From assembly GCA_031254645.1 (NCBI GenBank), contig JAIRUA010000031.1, forward strand, positions 1 through 64,000: a stretch of DNA of 64,000 nt, in the 5' to 3' direction. The DNA comes from Dysgonamonadaceae bacterium. Its GTDB lineage: Bacteria; Bacteroidota; Bacteroidia; Bacteroidales; Dysgonomonadaceae. The position numbers and the translations under genes were made by a program. A model generated the notes under the pieces. The model made no database searches. It saw only the letters and a list, made by a program, of their open reading frames with translations, and was not told the origin of the DNA. Positions 19,330-29,984 of the stretch are shown piece by piece (the first letter of the stretch is position 1; every line of letters begins with the position of its first letter).

Positions 19330-20361
19330 ATGCTAAAACGAGTATTATTTTTCTCTCTGTTGTCCCTTTTTGCATTTAGTTGCATAAAGGAAGACTTGAG
19401 TGATTGCGAACGTGGTGTTAGATTACAGTTCCACTATATTCACAATAACCAAAATGCAGATTTGTTGTCTGAGCAGGTGCAGAATATCCGCATTTACCTG
19501 TTCGATCAAAATACGGGCGTATTGGTTGATATTATCTCTGTCGGGACACAAGACATTGCCCGCGGTTATGTAGATATTGATATCAATGATGGTCTTTACA
19601 CCGTTGTCGCTTGGGGAGGAAGTAGTACAAATATGATGCAAGGCGGATACATAGATGCGCAGGCAACCAATCCCGCCGCCAATACCTACATACCCGTAGC
19701 CATTGGCACAACCACGCTCGACAATTTTCGTATGATGCTTGCTTATGACCCGCTGTCCGACAATGCATTGGCAAGCACTACACCAAAAGTAGCAAATTTC
19801 GGTGACTTGTTCTATGCTTCCGTAACGAACATATCCGTCGTAATGGGCAGGAATAGACAAACCGTCAATTTGGATATGATTAAGAATACCTGTACACTCA
19901 AAGTAGTGATTACAGGACTGAATTATCTTTCATCTCGTGCAGCATTGCCCGACTTGCCGATTGAGGTTTTTTCCACAGGTAAAAATTGGCTGTATGATTA
20001 TATCAACAACCCTGATATTTATGCACCCCGTATGCTCTATCTTCCGTACGAGAATTCGTTGAATACTGATGCTGATGAGATGGAAGTGCTTATCAAACAG
20101 CAACGCTTGAATATCAATCAAAGTGTGCTTGACTCCGTGTTGTTGTATATCCGCAACACCATCGGTGCTAACTTGATATCGCCGCTAAACATTATCGAAG
20201 CCATTCGTCAGAATCCTGTTTATCAAACACAATCTGCGATTGACCGAGAAGACCTGTTTACAATAACAATAGCCATAGAGCCAAGCGATTCAGTCAATTT
20301 AACAGTAACAATTACCATCAACGGTTGGGTAATTGCACATACTGAAACAATTTTGTTGTGA
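19330..20361 (+). CDS. Mfa2/FimB-family pilus anchor, locus 1
   Basis: A 344-residue lipoprotein (lipobox FSC, Cys18) of the FimB/Mfa2 family, which anchors and limits type V pili at the outer membrane. Marks are CIKEDLSDCERGVRLQF, RIYLFDQNTGVL and YTVVAWGGSSTNMMQGGY. Unlike the shaft subunits it has no Arg-Ala-Ile cleavage site after the lipobox. I chose the ATG at 19330 because it places the signal peptide correctly. It lies about 80 bases after the fimbrillin gene and 10 bases before the next gene. Confidence 0.85.
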   Translation: MLKRVLFFSLLSLFAFSCIKEDLSDCERGVRLQFHYIHNNQNADLLSEQVQNIRIYLFDQNTGVLVDIISVGTQDIARGYVDIDINDGLYTVVAWGGSSTNMMQGGYIDAQATNPAANTYIPVAIGTTTLDNFRMMLAYDPLSDNALASTTPKVANFGDLFYASVTNISVVMGRNRQTVNLDMIKNTCTLKVVITGLNYLSSRAALPDLPIEVFSTGKNWLYDYINNPDIYAPRMLYLPYENSLNTDADEMEVLIKQQRLNINQSVLDSVLLYIRNTIGANLISPLNIIEAIRQNPVYQTQSAIDREDLFTITIAIEPSDSVNLTVTITINGWVIAHTETILL

Positions 20362-20371
20362 AAAAGAAAAT

Positions 20372-21793
20372 ATGATGAAGCATTTTAACATATACCTCGT
20401 TTTTTTTCTCTTTCTATCCATTTCCTTTGGGGGCTGTATGGAAGAGTCGATTTCGGGTAGAGAAAATATTGACAACGAGGTTACGGTTATCATCAAAATG
20501 CCCGGACCTTCTCGCGGCAACACGCGCGCTATTACGCAAGGCGGTGATGCTGATAATGCCGTAACACGGGTCGATATCTTGATGTTTGATGCCATCACCA
20601 AACTGTATACAGGTCGCATATATAGTAACACCATCACAGGCACGGGCAACATCAAAACCTTTACCGTAAGAATGCCCCGAGGCAATTATGATGTAATGGT
20701 ATTGGCAAATGCCAAAGAGATTGTTGATGCCGCCGCCCTTGTGGTTGGTACAACACCAAAAACGGGCACTGCTACAAGTGCAGACAGGCTTTTGGTAGCA
20801 TCACTTCCGGGTCGTCCGACCGACCCTTTTGTGATTAGACAGTGGAATGCCAATCCTTCAAGTCCTGATTTCAAACCCTTCCCGATGTGGGGAGAAGTCT
20901 CAAACTTCACCCCTGAAACATCAGGCGGCACTATGACCGTGAATTTGATTAGAGCGTTAGCCAAAATCAATATAAGGTTTGCCAATCAGGTAGCCAGAGA
21001 TAAGTTGGCTATCAATAGAGTATCGTTATTTAATTTTAATTCGGGAGGGTATTTGGTTTCGCGCGGCTATAACCAAAACGCGACAAATGTGTCCCAGCAC
21101 GCTCCCGATGCGCTGACTACATCAAGCAGCCACGGATATAGTAATGCGATGCCTTACGCTGCTGCCACGGGACTTAATGTTTCCGTTGACGAAATATTCC
21201 TGTTCGATGTATCCGCTGCGGCATCTGCCGCAAATCGCACAGATGCTGTTGCTTTAATGATTGGGGGATATTATGATGGCAGCAGCACACTTTCCTATTA
21301 TCGTATTGATATGATGGACAGTAGCGGTAATTATTTCGACATCATTCGCAACCATTACTATGACATCATGATTACCGCCATCAACGGACCGGGATATAGT
21401 GATGCAACAGAAGCCTCGAATGCCAAACCGTTCAATATATTGACCCAAATCAACGCTTGGAATGAATCGGGAATGAATAATCATACTTACGACGGCAGAC
21501 ATCAACTGACGGTTGATTTCAACAATTTTACATTTAACAATATCGGTTCGCCCTCTCAATCATTAAGAATATATACCGATGCTCCGACAGGCTGGACTAT
21601 TGAAGTCCCGATAGCAAGCAACTGGATATCGGTTACACCAACATCATATAATAACAGTGTGATTCCGTTTACTTCAACCACTGTGCAGATTACGTGCGGT
21701 CCCAATTCGGGCACAAATTCAAGAACAGGCTCATTTTTTATTGTAGCAGGAGCCTTGCGGAAAGAGATTACGGTATCACAAAGTGCTAATTGA
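20372..21793 (+). CDS. Fimbrillin-like accessory/tip protein with BACON domain
   Basis: A 473-residue lipoprotein precursor (lipobox FGGC, Cys22). It has a likely Arg cleavage site at R52 (NTRAITQ), an Mfa-like N-terminal module (VTRVDILMFD, MVLANAKEI, FPMWGEV) and a C-terminal BACON domain (about 385-473: GWTIEVPIASNWISVTP, then KEITVSQS). Such proteins cap or decorate type V pili. It ends directly after the BACON domain and lacks the FISUMP module of the next protein. The next gene overlaps its stop by one base. Confidence 0.8.
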   Translation: MMKHFNIYLVFFLFLSISFGGCMEESISGRENIDNEVTVIIKMPGPSRGNTRAITQGGDADNAVTRVDILMFDAITKLYTGRIYSNTITGTGNIKTFTVRMPRGNYDVMVLANAKEIVDAAALVVGTTPKTGTATSADRLLVASLPGRPTDPFVIRQWNANPSSPDFKPFPMWGEVSNFTPETSGGTMTVNLIRALAKINIRFANQVARDKLAINRVSLFNFNSGGYLVSRGYNQNATNVSQHAPDALTTSSSHGYSNAMPYAAATGLNVSVDEIFLFDVSAAASAANRTDAVALMIGGYYDGSSTLSYYRIDMMDSSGNYFDIIRNHYYDIMITAINGPGYSDATEASNAKPFNILTQINAWNESGMNNHTYDGRHQLTVDFNNFTFNNIGSPSQSLRIYTDAPTGWTIEVPIASNWISVTPTSYNNSVIPFTSTTVQITCGPNSGTNSRTGSFFIVAGALRKEITVSQSAN

Positions 21794-23685
21794 TGAGTAT
21801 GATGAAAAAGTTTAGATTCAATATCGTTTCGCTCATTCTTTTTGCATTCGCTCTTTCGAGTTGTATGGCAGATGAGATTACTCCCGACAAGAACGAGAGC
21901 GATATAACTATCAAAATAAATATTCCCACTGCCACGAGCCGTGCTATTGTTGGCGGTAGTGCCGACGATAATGCCATCAACAGGATTGATATTTTGATAT
22001 TCGATGCCGACAGATACGTGGGTCGCGTTTCCCCTATTTTTATCAATAACATTAGCCCGACTTCCAAATCGTTTACAGTAAGTGTGCCCGAAGGTAATCT
22101 TGAACTGGTGATACTGGCTAACAGCAAAAACGCCATTGATGCTGCTCCCCTTGTTGTGGGCACCACCAAACTTGCTGCTTATGCACTTCTTACGGAATCG
22201 CTCCCTGCCCGTACCGCAGGAGTTCCTTTATCGGGGATATGGAATGCACAGCCCGGCAGTACGGGATACAAAAATTTCCCGATGTGGGGCGAAGTCATTA
22301 TCAACACGCTTACGCAAACCACCGCTACGGTAACTCTTGTTCGCGCATTGGCAAAAATAAATATTCGTTTCCTCAATCAAACCATCAGCGATAAGTTGCA
22401 AATAACAGAAATATCTCTTTGCAATTACAGTTCACAAGGCTTTTTAGGGTCTCGAAACTGGAGTTGGGCTAATCCCGCGTTTTCTACACCCGATGCAACG
22501 GCGACCAAACAAACAGGTTATGAAAACAGGTTGATTTACCCTGTTCTTCCTGTTGATGGGAACGATTTCATTGACCAAATTTTCCTTTTCGAGGTTGCCC
22601 CTCCTGACAACCCATCAAATCCTATTATCGCAGACCGTGTAGCCGCTACTTGCCTTATTATCAGAGGATATCTTCAGGGTAGTACTGACCCGTCTTACTA
22701 TCGTGTTGATTTGAGGGATAGTAACGGAATGTATCTTAGCGTTACACGTAATCATATTCACGACATTGTGATTACAGATGTTATCGGTGTGGGTGCTAAT
22801 ACGGGCGAAATTGCATATAACTCCGAGTTGATAGATATTGTTGCCACCGTTCGTCAATGGGACGCAGGACAAGAGGTAGATATCAATTACGGACAATTTC
22901 AGATGATTACAAACGGTTTTGAATTTCTGCTTCCATATATCGGTACGCCCGCACAAACGTTAGAGATTTTTTCAAACTACCCTGCCGGCTGGACAGTTGA
23001 ATCAGGTTATCCTTCGTGGGTAAATCTGAGCATCACCTCAAGCATCAACACTACCGACTTTATAGTCATTACTTGCGAATCAAATCCGACCACCGACCTG
23101 CGCACGGGCGAATTTTATATCAGTACAGCGTTATTACGAAAAAAAATTACCATAACGCAGTCTGCTGCCCCCGGTGTGATAATCGGCGACATTCGTTGGG
23201 CAGAATCCAATGTAGATGAATTTGGCACTTTTGCTGCCAATCCGCAAGATGCAGGAATGTTTTACCAATGGAATCGTACAACCGCGTGGGCGGCTACGGG
23301 TACTGTTTCGGGTTGGGATAATACTAACGCATCAGGTACAACTTGGACATCAGGCAACGACCCTTGTCCTGTCGGTTGGCGCGTACCCACGCAGGCGGAA
23401 CTACGTACATTAACTACCGGCGGCACTTGGGTAGAGAATTGGAATGGTACCGGTGTGAATGGTCGTCTTTATGGCACTGTATCTAACCAACTCTTTTTGC
23501 CTGCCACAGGATATAGAGATGCCAACGGAGTGCTCAACATCCCCAGTACAGGCGGAGAATACTGGAGCAATGAGCCGGATCTCGATATAACTGCTTGGAA
23601 TTTGTTCTTCGACAGGAACTATAGCGTGTATATGTCCCCTCTCACTCGTGCTTTTGGTTCTAGTGTGCGGTGTGTGGCAGAATAA
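21793..23685 (+). CDS. Pilus tip protein with BACON and FISUMP domains, locus 1
   Basis: A 630-residue lipoprotein precursor (lipobox LSSC, Cys24). R50 in TSRAIVGG is the likely processing site. An Mfa-like module is followed by a BACON domain (about 375-455) and a FISUMP domain (about 460-630: NDPCPVGWRVPTQAEL, LFLPATGYR, EYWSNEP, SSVRCVAE). The C-terminal lectin-like domain probably binds the ligand. The ATG at 21793 sits in TGATG, overlapping the preceding stop. It is the last gene of locus 1 and is followed by a convergent glutaminase gene. Confidence 0.8.
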   Translation: MSMMKKFRFNIVSLILFAFALSSCMADEITPDKNESDITIKINIPTATSRAIVGGSADDNAINRIDILIFDADRYVGRVSPIFINNISPTSKSFTVSVPEGNLELVILANSKNAIDAAPLVVGTTKLAAYALLTESLPARTAGVPLSGIWNAQPGSTGYKNFPMWGEVIINTLTQTTATVTLVRALAKINIRFLNQTISDKLQITEISLCNYSSQGFLGSRNWSWANPAFSTPDATATKQTGYENRLIYPVLPVDGNDFIDQIFLFEVAPPDNPSNPIIADRVAATCLIIRGYLQGSTDPSYYRVDLRDSNGMYLSVTRNHIHDIVITDVIGVGANTGEIAYNSELIDIVATVRQWDAGQEVDINYGQFQMITNGFEFLLPYIGTPAQTLEIFSNYPAGWTVESGYPSWVNLSITSSINTTDFIVITCESNPTTDLRTGEFYISTALLRKKITITQSAAPGVIIGDIRWAESNVDEFGTFAANPQDAGMFYQWNRTTAWAATGTVSGWDNTNASGTTWTSGNDPCPVGWRVPTQAELRTLTTGGTWVENWNGTGVNGRLYGTVSNQLFLPATGYRDANGVLNIPSTGGEYWSNEPDLDITAWNLFFDRNYSVYMSPLTRAFGSSVRCVAE

Positions 23686-23713
23686 AAGCCGCTCAAGCGC
23701 TACTCACTAATCG

Positions 23714-24628
23714 CTAAAATATCGAAAGTTTCGTCTGTGTCGTAAATTCCTCCAAAAACAACATTCCCTTGTGCGAATTTCCTTTCCTGTTCAAGCGCGG
23801 ACTCCACACGGCAATGGCATATCTTTCGGGCAATATGGCTACAATACCCCCTCCTACTCCACTTTTGCCCGGTAACCCAACTTTATATGCAAATTGCCCC
23901 GCTTCGTCGTAAAAACCACACGTTTGCATCAGTGCATTGGTGCGTTTTGTGCGGCTCGGCGATAAAATTCGTTCGCCGGAATGGGGCACTACTCCATGAT
24001 TTGCTAAAAAAAGGAATGTTTCACTCAACTCTCTGCAACTCATTTCGATAGAACAGATATCAAAATACAAATTCATTACGGATTCGATGTCGTTTTTGAT
24101 GTTTCCAAACGATTTCATCAGATTCACAAGTGCGTAGTTGCGAAAACCTGTCTGTTTTTCGGAATTTGCCACTTGCGGATTGTATTGAATATCATTATTT
24201 TCAGAAAGACTATGGATGAATGAAAGTATCTCTTCTTTGGGCGATTGTAATTCACTGATTAAAATATCGCAAACCACAATTGCTCCGGCATTAATAAATG
24301 GATTCCGGGGAATACCTTGGTCATATTCCAGCTGCACAAGCGAATTAAACGGTGTTCCGGCAGGCTCTAAATCCATTCGTTTCCAAATATCGCTTTTCAC
24401 ACGAGCGTATGCCATTACGAAAGAGAAAACTTTGCCAATACTTTGAATAGAGAATCGTTTTTCCGCATCACCGAAAGCAAAGCCTTGCTTATCTATGGTA
24501 GCGAGATGCACACCAAATTGATTGGGATTTACGTACGATAATTCGGGGATGTAATCAGCTACTTGTCCGGTGTCGGACTCGTTTTTCAGGTTGCTGTATA
24601 TATTTGAAAATATTTTTTGGTAGTTCAT
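23714..24628 (-). CDS. glsA: Glutaminase
   Basis: A 304-residue serine-dependent glutaminase that hydrolyses glutamine to glutamate and ammonia. The catalytic S-x-x-K is S63-IG-K66 in FSIQSIGKVFSF. Other family blocks are NPFINAGAIVVCDIL, QTGFRNYAL and the GLPGKSGVGGGIVA motif. Length is normal. It is followed by no co-directional metabolic partner; upstream lies the patatin-like gene. Confidence 0.94.
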   Translation of the reverse strand: MNYQKIFSNIYSNLKNESDTGQVADYIPELSYVNPNQFGVHLATIDKQGFAFGDAEKRFSIQSIGKVFSFVMAYARVKSDIWKRMDLEPAGTPFNSLVQLEYDQGIPRNPFINAGAIVVCDILISELQSPKEEILSFIHSLSENNDIQYNPQVANSEKQTGFRNYALVNLMKSFGNIKNDIESVMNLYFDICSIEMSCRELSETFLFLANHGVVPHSGERILSPSRTKRTNALMQTCGFYDEAGQFAYKVGLPGKSGVGGGIVAILPERYAIAVWSPRLNRKGNSHKGMLFLEEFTTQTKLSIF

Positions 24629-24709
24629 AAATTTTTTATTTACGATTTTAGATTTGTAGAGTTTCTGCTTTCAATCCGAAATCTAAAATCTAAAATTCCT
24701 TCCACAAAA

Positions 24710-27028
24710 TTACTTCAAAAACTTCTTATTAAACAACAAACAGCCAATATTTATTCCAAAATTCCATTGACTCGCGGCAGTAGAATAGTAATTGGTAAAA
24801 ATAGAAATAGAAGCCACTTTCAAAATATCTAATACCAACGAAAGTTCCGACATATATTGATACGAAGTAAAAGGATCGGAATAAAATGCCATTCCATCTG
24901 TTTGTCTTTGAATGGATTGATAAGGAAGAAACAAATATGTTTCGTTTCGTAAAGAGAGCGAATTAGATAGTTGTAAAATGGGTTTTACGCCCACCGCCGC
25001 AAATCTATTAGCACTGTATGCTTCGTTAAAAACCGTATTACTATGTGGCGTGGGCTTAAATGCAGGCGCTTGAATAATGGTTGCCGTATAGTTATGCGAA
25101 AAATCACGCGTGGAAAGAACAAATTCGGCGTGCGTTCCCAAAATGAAATGTTGTGCAACAGCGTGATATTGTTCATATCTGCCGCTTAGTTGCCACCATA
25201 AATCTTTTTTTCCAGATATATTATCAACAGAAGATACAGATGACTGAAATGACTCCCGTCCATAAAACCCTTTTAATGAAATCATTGAATAGTGCCCTTT
25301 GGTCGGATACATTACTTTATCGAACGTATAGCTTTCAATTTGAGACGAAACGCCTGCGATAAAATATTTACTTCTATCAGGTGTGGAACTGTGAGTTTGT
25401 AATGTTTGATCTAGTACATATTTATCACTCAAATATCCACCACTGATGCCTAATTCCACACGCCCTTTTTGTGTAAACGGCATTCCCATATGCAGTTGCA
25501 CAAAGGTTTCGTTTTGCGAAAATTCCGATGTGGGATTATCCTGATAGAAAAAGCGAATCCCCTCGTAATAGTCGTATCGATGCGCCACAAATCGCCCTCG
25601 CATATACAAATCCCTTTCAGTAGCAAAATCAATGCGCGTGCCCAACGACATTCCATTATAAATTTTGCCGAATTGCGCATCTAAATTCGTTGTTCGTGCG
25701 GATGCGCCCAGTTTTTGGAATCGCAAACCGATATATGCTTGATTGGATGTACTCGACGAAACATTTCCGCCAATCCTCACCAACATATTTGTTTCCGGTC
25801 TTACGTGCAAATGCAAATCGAAATAACCGCTTAAACTATCGTATTTTGCGTGCGGAATGATTTCCTTAATTCTTTCATCGGACATCAATTCGAAATACCC
25901 CTTTTTCATTCTTTCCAAATCGAATGTACCATCGTTTTTGGTTTTGAAAAAACGGCTTACGTATTGCTGTTGATAGGCATCGATGCCGGTCATATAGATA
26001 TTTCTGAATGTTGGTACAGGAAATTTCGCGCTGAAATTGGCGCGTCTTTCGGCAATTTCTTCTTCCGAAACCGTTCTTCCAATGCGTTGCTTTATTTCGT
26101 CTATTTGATCAATTGTCTGATTATAACCCAATTCTACCAGTTTATCAACGGGCGAAAAATCGAACAGCGATTGCCCTTTCAAATCAAACCGTAACAAAAG
26201 ACCTTCGTCTTCCGGAATGGAAAAAGGAACCGGCGACATTATCAACGATTGCAATTGGGTAAACGGATTATCGAGCGTTGGCTGTTCTGCTTCGTTAAAA
26301 ACTGCACTGCCAATAATCAAATCGGGGGCGAAATCGTGCCGCATCACATCGAGTGGAAAATTATCGTAAATACCGCCGTCAAACAACAAGCGCCCATCAA
26401 CTATTATCGGCTTGAAAACAAACGGAATACTCATCGACGCACGTATTGCATCGCCCAAATCGCCTTGACTAAAAATAACAGCTTCTTTCTTATAAACATC
26501 GGCAGCCACGCTGCGAAAAGGCACAAACAGGTTATCGAAATTACCACCGGATACGGCATTTGCCCGCATAAACAGTTCGAGAAATCCGAAATTCATTTGG
26601 TCGGGCGAAACCACATTCGACGGCAAAGCGGGCTTGATGGAAATCGAATCCAATCGCTTGGCAAGATTGAGAAAAAAACCCATTTCGAAAATACCCGGAT
26701 TGGGGTCGGAAAGTCTGTAATAATAGGTATATTTAGGGTCGATATTGCCGGTTGACCAGCTTTTGAAATCGTCTGATTTCAGCAATTCAATCATTTCATC
26801 GGTGGTCATTCCGATGGCGTACATTCCGCCAACGATGGCGCCCATTGACGTTCCGGCAATGTAGTCGATTGGAATATTGTGTTCTTCCAACGCTTTGATG
26901 ACGCCGATGTGTGTTATTCCCTTTGCACCGCCGCCGCTTAATACCACGCCCACTCCTTGGGCGCAAATTGTTATTGTGCTCAAAAATAGAAAGCACAAGA
27001 AGATGAAATATGTAGCAATTGTTTTCAT
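24710..27028 (-). CDS. Patatin-like phospholipase with Omp85-type barrel
   Basis: A 772-residue outer-membrane protein. A signal peptide (1-23) precedes a patatin domain with the oxyanion motif GGGAKG (32-37), the nucleophile elbow GTSMG (S61) and the DGG of the Ser-Asp dyad (LLFDGGIYDNFPLDV). A POTRA-like segment follows at about 335-400. The rest is a 16-stranded-type surface-antigen barrel ending in aromatic residues. This is the PlpD-like class, in which a lipase is carried through or held by its own barrel. Family members act on phospholipids; the natural substrate here is unknown. A TATTTTTG box lies on the - strand at 27068-27075. Confidence 0.9.
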   Translation of the reverse strand: MKTIATYFIFLCFLFLSTITICAQGVGVVLSGGGAKGITHIGVIKALEEHNIPIDYIAGTSMGAIVGGMYAIGMTTDEMIELLKSDDFKSWSTGNIDPKYTYYYRLSDPNPGIFEMGFFLNLAKRLDSISIKPALPSNVVSPDQMNFGFLELFMRANAVSGGNFDNLFVPFRSVAADVYKKEAVIFSQGDLGDAIRASMSIPFVFKPIIVDGRLLFDGGIYDNFPLDVMRHDFAPDLIIGSAVFNEAEQPTLDNPFTQLQSLIMSPVPFSIPEDEGLLLRFDLKGQSLFDFSPVDKLVELGYNQTIDQIDEIKQRIGRTVSEEEIAERRANFSAKFPVPTFRNIYMTGIDAYQQQYVSRFFKTKNDGTFDLERMKKGYFELMSDERIKEIIPHAKYDSLSGYFDLHLHVRPETNMLVRIGGNVSSSTSNQAYIGLRFQKLGASARTTNLDAQFGKIYNGMSLGTRIDFATERDLYMRGRFVAHRYDYYEGIRFFYQDNPTSEFSQNETFVQLHMGMPFTQKGRVELGISGGYLSDKYVLDQTLQTHSSTPDRSKYFIAGVSSQIESYTFDKVMYPTKGHYSMISLKGFYGRESFQSSVSSVDNISGKKDLWWQLSGRYEQYHAVAQHFILGTHAEFVLSTRDFSHNYTATIIQAPAFKPTPHSNTVFNEAYSANRFAAVGVKPILQLSNSLSLRNETYLFLPYQSIQRQTDGMAFYSDPFTSYQYMSELSLVLDILKVASISIFTNYYSTAASQWNFGINIGCLLFNKKFLK

Positions 27029-27080
27029 TCGTTATGAAGCTTGTCTATCAGTTAAACAACTATTAAGCAAAAATAGTTCA

Positions 27081-28406
27081 CTATATTTCCTTATCTTTCC
27101 ATTTTCCGCTGCGCATATAAATAAACGAAAGCAATGTGAGGAAAAACCAATAAACGTGCTCCGTTGTCCACGCCATAGCCACCGAAGCGCGCAAATGAAC
27201 GATTACAAACCACGCATAAACCATATAAATCGCGAGTGTAACCATCTCAATGCCAAACATTGTACGTGTATTGCCGCTTCCGGACACAGAGTTGACTGTA
27301 ATGGAACCGACAGCATACAGCGGAAGAAACGAAATAAGCACGTAAAGCGGTGGAAGTGTTTCGTTTACGAGTATGGGATCGTCCGGCGTGTAGATACGAA
27401 TAATGGAAATTGCAAAAACCGCCGAAATAGCTATTACGCAGAACATCACACCCAAGCTAATCAATGAGAGGCGTTTAATAAGATTCATTATCTCGTTTTT
27501 TCTGCCTGCACCTATTGTGTTGCTTATCAGCGTATTTGTTGTTGCTCCGAGTGCGTGCGAGGGGATAATAAAAATCATATACAGACTTCGTACAATATTG
27601 GTTACCGCCAATGAACGTTCGCCCATATAATTTTCGATAAGTAGAAAGAAAATCATCCACGTAACGAGCGACGTGAAATATTGCATCATCATAAACACCG
27701 AAATATCAAGCGTTTTCTTGATAACTGACCATTGAAAACGAAATTTTCCGAAACCGTATTTTTTCAAATCGACGGTTTTTTTCGTATAAATCACAAAAAA
27801 GAGAGTTGATGATGCTTCGGCAATAACCGATGCAATTCCCGCACCTTTGATACCCAATTCGGGAAATCCGAATTTTCCGAAAATCAATACATAATCGAAC
27901 ACGATGTTTACCACCGCCATTACAAGCGCATTCAGCGTAAGTACTTTTGTTCGTGCAGTACCGATATAAAATGCGCGAAACATCAGATTCGTAAACGAAA
28001 AAAGAAGACCGAATGAGCGCCATTCCAAATAATCGCTCACAGCGTTTGCCACATTAGGCGACTCAAACAATGCCGGAAACCAATTCGCAGAGCCATATCG
28101 CAACAGCGGAATCAAAAACATTGCCGAAATCAGTAAGAATACAACACCTTGAACGACAATTTCGCCGATTTTATGAAAATTCTTCTCGCCATTTCGTCGC
28201 CCGATAAGGATCTGACTTCCCATACTAAAGCCAAAACCAAGCGTATAAATAGCGATATAAATGATTCCCGCTAAAGCCGATGCACCCAATTCTACCTCGC
28301 CAACGCGCCCAAGAAAAGCGGTATCTGTTACCTGAATAATGTTTTGCGCAAGCAAACTCAATAATATCGGGTAAGAAATTTTGGCGATATGTTTATTTGA
28401 ATACAT
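27081..28406 (-). CDS. MATE-family efflux transporter
   Basis: A 441-residue inner-membrane protein with about twelve spans in two homologous halves. It begins ISYPILLSLLAQNIIQVTDTAFLGRVGE, the first MATE block. The second half repeats it with FMMMQYFTSLVTWMIFF. Such pumps export cationic drugs or metabolites against Na+ or H+. The substrate cannot be assigned. It lies downstream of panD with a hairpin repeat between, so independent expression is likely. Confidence 0.9.
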   Translation of the reverse strand: MYSNKHIAKISYPILLSLLAQNIIQVTDTAFLGRVGEVELGASALAGIIYIAIYTLGFGFSMGSQILIGRRNGEKNFHKIGEIVVQGVVFLLISAMFLIPLLRYGSANWFPALFESPNVANAVSDYLEWRSFGLLFSFTNLMFRAFYIGTARTKVLTLNALVMAVVNIVFDYVLIFGKFGFPELGIKGAGIASVIAEASSTLFFVIYTKKTVDLKKYGFGKFRFQWSVIKKTLDISVFMMMQYFTSLVTWMIFFLLIENYMGERSLAVTNIVRSLYMIFIIPSHALGATTNTLISNTIGAGRKNEIMNLIKRLSLISLGVMFCVIAISAVFAISIIRIYTPDDPILVNETLPPLYVLISFLPLYAVGSITVNSVSGSGNTRTMFGIEMVTLAIYMVYAWFVIVHLRASVAMAWTTEHVYWFFLTLLSFIYMRSGKWKDKEI

Positions 28407-28410
28407 TTTT

Positions 28411-28493
28411 TTAATGATTAATGGTTAGTGATTAATGATTAATGATTTGAAGTCTGTGCATTAATCATTAAACGTTAATCATTAAACATTTAT
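28411..28493. repeat. Heptamer hairpin (attaatg words) between panD and MATE gene
   Basis: Repeated attaatg/gttagtg words on the left pair with cattaat/cattaaac words on the right. It touches the panD stop region and probably ends the panCD transcript. Confidence 0.7.
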
Positions 28494-28841
28494 GTAGGTT
28501 TTATTTGTGGTATCTTGAATATTAATAACCGTCGGTTTGAATTTTTTCGCTTCTTCCAAAGGCAAAAGAGCATAACTCCAAATGATAACGATATCGTCTT
28601 TTTGTACTTTACGAGCTGCTGCACCATTCAAACAAATAGTGCCCGTACCGCGTTCGCCGCGAATGATATACGTTTCGAAACGCTCGCCATTGTTGTTGTT
28701 TACTACTGCCACTTTTTCGTGCACAAACATTCCGGCTGCGTCAATCAAGTCTTCGTCGATAGTGATACTGCCTTCGTAATTCAGATTAGCATCGGTAACC
28801 GTTGCACGGTGTATTTTTGATTTTAATACTTGTACTTGCAT
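28482..28841 (-). CDS. panD: Aspartate 1-decarboxylase
   Basis: A 119-residue pyruvoyl enzyme that makes beta-alanine for pantothenate. The self-cleavage site is G24-S25 in [12 protein letters not shown], and Ser25 becomes the pyruvoyl group. Other family blocks are [19 protein letters not shown] and DIVIIWSYA. It starts directly after the panC stop (28842), so panC and panD form one operon and supply the two steps around beta-alanine. Confidence 0.96.
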   Translation of the reverse strand: MQVQVLKSKIHRATVTDANLNYEGSITIDEDLIDAAGMFVHEKVAVVNNNNGERFETYIIRGERGTGTICLNGAAARKVQKDDIVIIWSYALLPLEEAKKFKPTVINIQDTTNKTYINV

Positions 28842-29690
28842 TTATTTATATTCAATATTGTCAATTAATCTCACATCACCGCAGAAAACGGCAATGCATC
28901 CCACAATGTAATTCGAATCTTGCCAAGAAGAAATGGATTGAAGGGAATTTCCATCCACAATCTCATAATACTCAACGCATAATCCTGATACATTGTTTAT
29001 TTTGTTGATAACAGAATCGATAATTTGCGCCGGTGTATACGTATCTGTCATTGTTACACTTTTCTTCAATGTGCGATAAATTTCAGCGGCGCTTATTTTT
29101 TCCGTTTCCAAAAGTCGCTGGTTACGGCTACTCATTGCTAATCCGCTCGGCTCACGTACGATAGGTACGCCAACTATGCGAACAGGTAAATCAAGCTGTT
29201 TGACCATTGCACGGACGATTGCCAATTGCTGAAAATCTTTTTCGCCAAAATAAGCCGTATCGGGCTTCACCATTTCGAAAAGCTTACTAACCACTTGCGC
29301 TACACCGTTGAAATGACCGGGACGAAATCGACCTTCCATTACTTTATCCAACGCACCGAAGTCGAACACACGCGTATCCGTTTCGGGATAAACCTCTTCT
29401 TCTGACGGTACAAAAACAAATGTTGCACCCAACTGTTCCAGCAATTCGCAATCGGTTTCCAATGTACGCGGATAAAGACGTAAATCCTCTTTATTATTAA
29501 ATTGCGTAGGATTTACAAAAATACTCACAACACATACTTTATTCTCTGCAACGCATTGACGCACAAGCGTGGCGTGTCCCTCGTGTAATGCACCCATCGT
29601 AGGCACAAAGCCAACGGACGCACCCGAAAAACGATACGGAGCAAGCGCTTCGTTGAGTGATGCGATAGTAGTGATAACCTTCATTTTCAA
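28842..29690 (-). CDS. panC: Pantothenate synthetase (pantoate-beta-alanine ligase)
   Basis: A 282-residue ATP-dependent ligase. The HIGH-like motif is in [18 protein letters not shown]. The pantoate site is FVNPTQFN and the KMSKS-like loop is SSRNQRL. The start is 29690 or two codons later (MKMKV). It is the first gene of the panCD pair. Upstream lies a 750-base spacer and pilus locus 2; in other Bacteroidales I recall a glycogen-synthase gene there instead. Confidence 0.95.
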   Translation of the reverse strand: MKMKVITTIASLNEALAPYRFSGASVGFVPTMGALHEGHATLVRQCVAENKVCVVSIFVNPTQFNNKEDLRLYPRTLETDCELLEQLGATFVFVPSEEEVYPETDTRVFDFGALDKVMEGRFRPGHFNGVAQVVSKLFEMVKPDTAYFGEKDFQQLAIVRAMVKQLDLPVRIVGVPIVREPSGLAMSSRNQRLLETEKISAAEIYRTLKKSVTMTDTYTPAQIIDSVINKINNVSGLCVEYYEIVDGNSLQSISSWQDSNYIVGCIAVFCGDVRLIDNIEYK

Positions 29691-29712
29691 AACTGTTTTT
29701 AATTTTGAACTG

Positions 29713-29720
29713 CAAAGATA
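29713..29720 (-). promoter_or_regulatory. panC promoter -7 element
   Basis: On the - strand TATCTTTG lies about 23 bases before panC. No clear TTTG is visible at -33, where the heptamer repeat gatttac (29731-29759) lies. Confidence 0.5.
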
Positions 29721-29730
29721 ATGAGAATTT

Positions 29731-29759
29731 ACGATTTACGATTTACGATTTACGATTTA
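29731..29759. repeat. Tandem heptamers gatttac
   Basis: Four consecutive 7-base units (gatttac) lie in the spacer upstream of panC. The next 175 bases (29760-29934) hold no gene that I can see. Confidence 0.7.
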
Positions 29760-29934
29760 GTTCGAATTGATTGGTCAAAATAGTGATTATTTGGATGAAG
29801 TGATACGTATGCGGTTACAACTATATTCGCATAAAACAAACAGTGTTTTTATGTTACTAATGCGAATCAACTTAATAACATTGAGCACAGTAACAATAGG
29901 ATAACCAAACAGCCCAAGAAGTTCAATAAATAAA

Positions 29935-29956
29935 TACCCCCAATTGGTTGGGGGTA
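29935..29956 (-). terminator. Hairpin left of the locus 2 switch
   Basis: taccccc (29935-29941) pairs with gggggta (29950-29956) around an 8-base loop. On the - strand it is followed by tatttattta, so it could stop transcripts leaving the putative invertible segment leftward toward panC. A matching hairpin occupies the same position at locus 3. Confidence 0.55.
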
Positions 29957-29984
29957 CTGACTATATTAATTGACTATATTATAC